The notes under the pieces are model-generated. The model did not search any database, was not told the DNA's origin, and saw only the letters and a list, made by a program, of their open reading frames with translations. Made by a program: the position numbers and the translations under genes. A stretch of 64,000 nt of DNA, taken from NCBI RefSeq assembly GCF_016239305.1, contig NZ_JAEHOQ010000021.1, positions 20,692 through 84,691 on the forward strand. Direction: 5' to 3'. Of this stretch, positions 60,684 through 64,000 are shown piece by piece. Position 1 is the stretch's first letter. Every line of letters begins with the position of its first letter. This DNA is from Proteus vulgaris (GTDB lineage Bacteria; Pseudomonadota; Gammaproteobacteria; Enterobacterales; Enterobacteriaceae).

Positions 60684-61562
60684 TTATTTTAGATACTCAC
60701 CATTGCGTAGGGCTTCAATACGCTTATCTAATGGTGGGTGAGATAAAAATAATTCACTGAATGACTTATTACGTCCATTAATGCAGAAAGCCATCATACT
60801 GCTCTCTTCTTGAGGCTCATAGCTCGTTTTTAAACGTTGTAATGCAGCGATCATCTTCTCACGACCAACAAGTTTTGCAGATCCCGCATCCGCATGGAAT
60901 TCACGGTAACGAGAAAACCACATGGTGATAATGCTCGCCAGAATACCAAACACAATTTCCAGTACCATTGAAACACCCATATAAACCCATGGGTTACCAT
61001 TGCTATTTTCACTCTCTTCATCGCTCGAAATAAAGTTAGCAACGAATTGTGCAATGATACGCGAAATAAAGATAACAAAGGTATTCACAACGCCTTGAAG
61101 CAAGGTCATTGTTATCATATCACCATTAGCAACATGACTAATTTCGTGAGCAATAACCGCTTCTGCCTCATCACGACTCATACTGGCTAACAACCCCGTA
61201 CTTACAGCCACCAGCGAAGCATCTCGACGAGCACCTGTCGCGAACGCATTAATATCAGGTGCATCATAAATAGCCACTTGTGGCATTTTAATACCGACTT
61301 GTTCAGATTGGCGTCTTACCGTATCTAATAACCAACGCTCTACTTCTGAAGTTGGGTTTTCGATAACTTGACCACCCACTGAACGTAATGCCATCCATTT
61401 TGACATTAACAGTGAAATAAATGCACCACCAAAACCAAACAAACCCGCCATGATCATCAAACCTTGAACACTGCGACCTTGTATACCTGTTAAAGATAAG
61501 ATGATCCCGAAAACAAACATTACAGCTAAGTTTGTTAAAAGGAATAACGCAATTCTCATCAT
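60684..61562 (-). CDS. htpX: Membrane-bound zinc metalloprotease HtpX
   Basis: HtpX is an M48 family protease of the inner membrane that degrades misfolded membrane proteins together with FtsH. It has 292 residues, four hydrophobic segments (about 4-24, 33-53, 158-180 and 195-215) and the active site [14 protein letters not shown] with the zinc-binding HEISH; the third ligand Glu is in [12 protein letters not shown]. In E. coli htpX is not next to tcyP, so synteny with that species breaks here. Confidence 0.96.
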   Translation of the reverse strand: MMRIALFLLTNLAVMFVFGIILSLTGIQGRSVQGLMIMAGLFGFGGAFISLLMSKWMALRSVGGQVIENPTSEVERWLLDTVRRQSEQVGIKMPQVAIYDAPDINAFATGARRDASLVAVSTGLLASMSRDEAEAVIAHEISHVANGDMITMTLLQGVVNTFVIFISRIIAQFVANFISSDEESENSNGNPWVYMGVSMVLEIVFGILASIITMWFSRYREFHADAGSAKLVGREKMIAALQRLKTSYEPQEESSMMAFCINGRNKSFSELFLSHPPLDKRIEALRNGEYLK

Positions 61563-61908
61563 ATTGATACTGTTCCTATTTTATCTAATTATCACATTGC
61601 AAAAACTACCTTATAAATAAGGCTTTTTTGAATTTTATCAAGTCTTTTAACGTATTTAATACTAAAAACAGTATAACTTTACATTTTGATAAAAAAATAG
61701 GGTTTAATTACCCACTTATTGGGCATTTTTTAAAATTGAAGAGTGATGAGTGATTCAAAATAGATAAGGAAACTTTTCATATTATTTAACTAAAGAGATA
61801 AGCTTCAAGAAAAGGCTTTATAACGTTTAATCTAACAATAATTAGTTCATCATAAAGATGGAATAGATTAGCATATAAACGGAACACTATTATCAACGAG
61901 CTAACTGT
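61563..61908. other. Gap upstream of htpX
   Basis: About 345 bp of AT-rich sequence up to the large hairpin. It must contain the htpX promoter, but I see no CpxR box or sigma-32 site good enough to call and no reading frame. Confidence 0.45.
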
Positions 61909-61972
61909 AGCTATGCTCTTTGTGCACGACTTGTAAGTAATACAAATCGTGCACATGAGACAAGCAATAGCT
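61909..61972. repeat. Extended palindrome downstream of the porin gene
   Basis: TGTGCACGA (61921-61929) pairs with TCGTGCACA (61947-61955); TTGTA (61931-61935) with TACAA (61941-61945) closes a five-base loop. An outer pair AGCTAT (61909-61914) and ATAGCT (61967-61972) extends it. The inner stem has 14 of 15 pairs. There is no T-run, so it is not a standard intrinsic terminator; it could stabilise the porin mRNA or bind a protein. Confidence 0.6.
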
Positions 61973-61992
61973 TGATAGACGCTATAAATTAA

Positions 61993-63345
61993 CTACATTT
62001 TAAAACGATATGTGGTTGTCATAGAGCCTGATAACGAATGAGCTCGTTGTGAATGACCATCATACAGTTTTGGTGTGGTGTAATCGTTTTCTTGCTGATG
62101 ATGCCAACCGATACCACCACTTAAAGAAACAGAAAGATTTTTGGTTGGTTTCCAATAACTAAATAAACCAAACTGTCCTTGTTTTAACCTTTCACCTGAA
62201 TAGCTGAATTCACTATAGTTAGTACGCGCACCAACAGACAGCTCTTTACTAATTCTGTACTCTGCTTCCAATGCCCCCATAACCTCACCATCACGTACAT
62301 AGTCAATATCTGCGTAAGCTGGTGAATTAAAACGCCCACGGGTATTGCCAATTGGGTTACGCGCAAATTGACCCACACCATTTGCTTTCTCAGCATCGGT
62401 ATACGTCACACCTGTACGCAATGTCCATGGTGACTCAGGAATACGCCATTCCATAGTACCAGCAAAGTGCCATGCATCATTATCAAAGTTACGTTTACCT
62501 TTATTGGCATCACTTAATGTACGTTTACCATCACTACCGTAATCATGATAATAAACAACACCACCAATAGTCACGTCTGAGGTTAGTTTATATTTTGCTT
62601 CTAAACCTTGTTGACGGAACACATCATCCGCCTGCCCATAGAAGTAAAATACTTTTAACGGTTTAGAGTTATAGTTAATCCCACCAGTTAACACATGATC
62701 GATATTGTGTCTGACACCATTACCATCACTGAAATACATTCTGTCGATATTTGGGCTATCACGACGCATTACTTTACCATCAAGAAACAGTAAATCTAAG
62801 CTCCAATCTCCCATTGCTGTGTTGGTAGCATAGCCATTATAACTGTTTAATGATAGGCGCTGTGAGTTAGTAAAAATACCCGTATTTTTCAGAGTAAACC
62901 AACCTGCTTTACCGTTAATTAATACAGGATCTAAATCAAATTTAACTTTTGCGAAGCGTTGACCAATTTTGTTATAGCCTTTTGCATCACCATCATCATT
63001 ATATAAAATTGCCCGAGAGGCGAAGTCTTTACTTGCACCTAATTTGATACCACCATAATAAGAGACATCAAATCCAAGAATGCCACCTAAATAACCTGAT
63101 CTGAAATCTGCTTGAAAGTTTTGCCCCCAAGCATTAGCAACCTGTTTTCTGTAGCGTTGTTCTTCTTTATCGAAACGGTTTTCTGTTTTTAAGTATTTCC
63201 ACATATTAATTGTAGAAAGCTCAAGTTCAGAGTCGGAAACAAATGCGCTCTCTTTAATAGAGTCTTCCCAATTTCCAGCATTGGCGGCGCTAACAGCTAA
63301 AAAACAAGGGGACAACATAAACAATACTATTCTTTTTACTTTCAT
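61993..63345 (-). CDS. OprD family outer membrane porin
   Basis: A beta-barrel protein of 450 residues with a signal peptide ending near AVSAANAGN. The opening FVSDSELELSTINMWKYLKT and FQADFRSGYLGGILGFDVS, read in parts, is typical of OprD porins, and the C-terminus ends in YRFKM. OprD porins take up small organic acids, amino acids or, for ChiP, chito-oligosaccharides; the substrate here is not known. The gene is monocistronic in this window. The strong hairpin at 61909-61972 follows its stop. Confidence 0.88.
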   Translation of the reverse strand: MKVKRIVLFMLSPCFLAVSAANAGNWEDSIKESAFVSDSELELSTINMWKYLKTENRFDKEEQRYRKQVANAWGQNFQADFRSGYLGGILGFDVSYYGGIKLGASKDFASRAILYNDDGDAKGYNKIGQRFAKVKFDLDPVLINGKAGWFTLKNTGIFTNSQRLSLNSYNGYATNTAMGDWSLDLLFLDGKVMRRDSPNIDRMYFSDGNGVRHNIDHVLTGGINYNSKPLKVFYFYGQADDVFRQQGLEAKYKLTSDVTIGGVVYYHDYGSDGKRTLSDANKGKRNFDNDAWHFAGTMEWRIPESPWTLRTGVTYTDAEKANGVGQFARNPIGNTRGRFNSPAYADIDYVRDGEVMGALEAEYRISKELSVGARTNYSEFSYSGERLKQGQFGLFSYWKPTKNLSVSLSGGIGWHHQQENDYTTPKLYDGHSQRAHSLSGSMTTTYRFKM

Positions 63346-64000
63346 TTTAAGTCAACCTGGTTAACAAATATTTGAGTTGATTTATATTGGCTTATATTCA
63401 ACAAGTTCAACAAAACACCATTTTTATATTTAGCTAAAAAACAACTCTTGATTAAATTTCTGGTTACATCAGTTTCAAATACTAAAGTTATTTTTAGGCA
63501 CGAAAAATCCAATGTGGCTATCTCACTACACACCACATTTGTATTTATTCATTTTTTAGTAATAAAATTTCTTTAAGCAAATTATAGATTATTTGCCTTT
63601 TAGTTATTATTCCTTACGTATAAAAACTACTCCTGAAAGGATGATATTTCAGTTTCTACATGTGACTCTGATAATACATTTTGAACTCATAGAATAAAAA
63701 CAACCCATTATTTAGATTAGTTTTTAGCTGTTGCGTCAATGTCTCAAAGTGGTACTAAACTTCTATGATCCGTATGCTATAGTAATTTTATGTCAATTTA
63801 AGCGACTATTGTCACAATATGTTACATTTATTGCAATAAGCAAACCATTAAACGTGATAGCAATCACAATAAACAATTTATTTACCTTTTTATTTTACTT
63901 ACAAGATAAAAAAATAACTCCTCATCATCATTTGAAGAAGTTTTGATCTAAAAATTAATTTAATCTCTTTTTTATCTCACTAACTTAGTAAAAATATATT
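63346..64000. other. AT-rich region at the right edge
   Basis: This holds the porin promoter region and perhaps that of a gene beyond the edge. A 71-codon plus-strand frame at 63731-63946 has no ribosome-binding site and a composition typical of chance frames. Only the CRP-like site at 63853-63868 stands out. Confidence 0.5.
63853..63868. promoter_or_regulatory. CRP-like palindrome
   Basis: CGTGATAGCAATCACA matches TGTGA-N6-TCACA at nine of ten positions. It is 508 bp upstream of the porin start and may serve a gene to the right of the window. Confidence 0.4.

Noticed and set aside
63731..63946. 71-codon plus-strand frame at the right edge
   Set aside because: There is no ribosome-binding site, and the region looks like promoter DNA with a CRP-like site.

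Overview
The window is AT-rich chromosomal DNA from an enteric gammaproteobacterium, most likely the genus Proteus (Morganellaceae). The evidence is protein similarity throughout, a complete arn operon, a tandem-receptor hmu haem operon and a PqrA regulator whose 122-residue length and sequence match my memory of the Proteus protein. No rRNA, tRNA, insertion sequence, prophage or CRISPR array was found. The species cannot be fixed by reading alone.

Layout. 1-4872 (minus): sufABCD and the start of sufS, Fe-S cluster assembly. 4873-6000: a divergent small ORF and a Fur-box-controlled lipoprotein. 6084-9550 (minus): menI and ydiJ. 9767-10879 (plus): ydiK, followed by the sRNA RprA. 11333-15957: ppsA (minus), then ppsR and aroH (plus). 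16159-24535 (plus): Fur boxes, hemP and hmuR1-R2-S-T-U-V. 24844-25350: pqrA with its own Fur box and a possible hairpin over its ribosome-binding site. 25431-34587 (minus): lplA, nlpC and the lipid A aminoarabinose operon arnBCADTEF. 34724-43999 (minus): btuDC, ihfA, pheT, pheS, pheM leader, rplT, rpmI, infC and thrS. 44266-49706+: a membrane protein with weak ankyrin-like repeats, two acetyltransferases, a PACE-type efflux protein, an AraC regulator, csaA, marC and emtA. 50907-54568 (plus): sitABCD under a Fur box. 54677-59598: yniA, yniB, hxpB, ydjM and tcyP. 59735-63345: an uncharacterised gene, htpX and an OprD-like porin.

How it fits together. From memory of E. coli K-12, the backbone from sufS to tcyP follows the same order (suf, menI, ydiJ, ydiK, rprA, ppsA, ppsR, aroH, ydiE/hemP, nlpC, btuD, btuC, ihfA, pheTS, rplT, rpmI, infC, thrS, yniA, yniB, hxpB, ydjM, tcyP). 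The Proteus-specific content sits as modules in this frame: hmu beside hemP, pqrA and lplA in place of ydiU/ydiV, arn between nlpC and btuD, and a 9-kb block ending in sit between thrS and yniA. Iron is the unifying theme, with Fur boxes before sufA, the lipoprotein, hemP-hmu, pqrA and sitA. A second theme is envelope and antimicrobial resistance (arn, pqrA, PACE protein).

Several classical RNA-level controls can be read directly: the pheM attenuator, the AUU start of infC, the thrS anticodon-like operator and the conserved 3' half of RprA. The least explained items are the small ORF divergent from suf, the Fur-controlled lipoprotein, the pqrA leader, the membrane protein at 44266-45606, the YniA active-site substitution and the unknown gene at 59735-60598.
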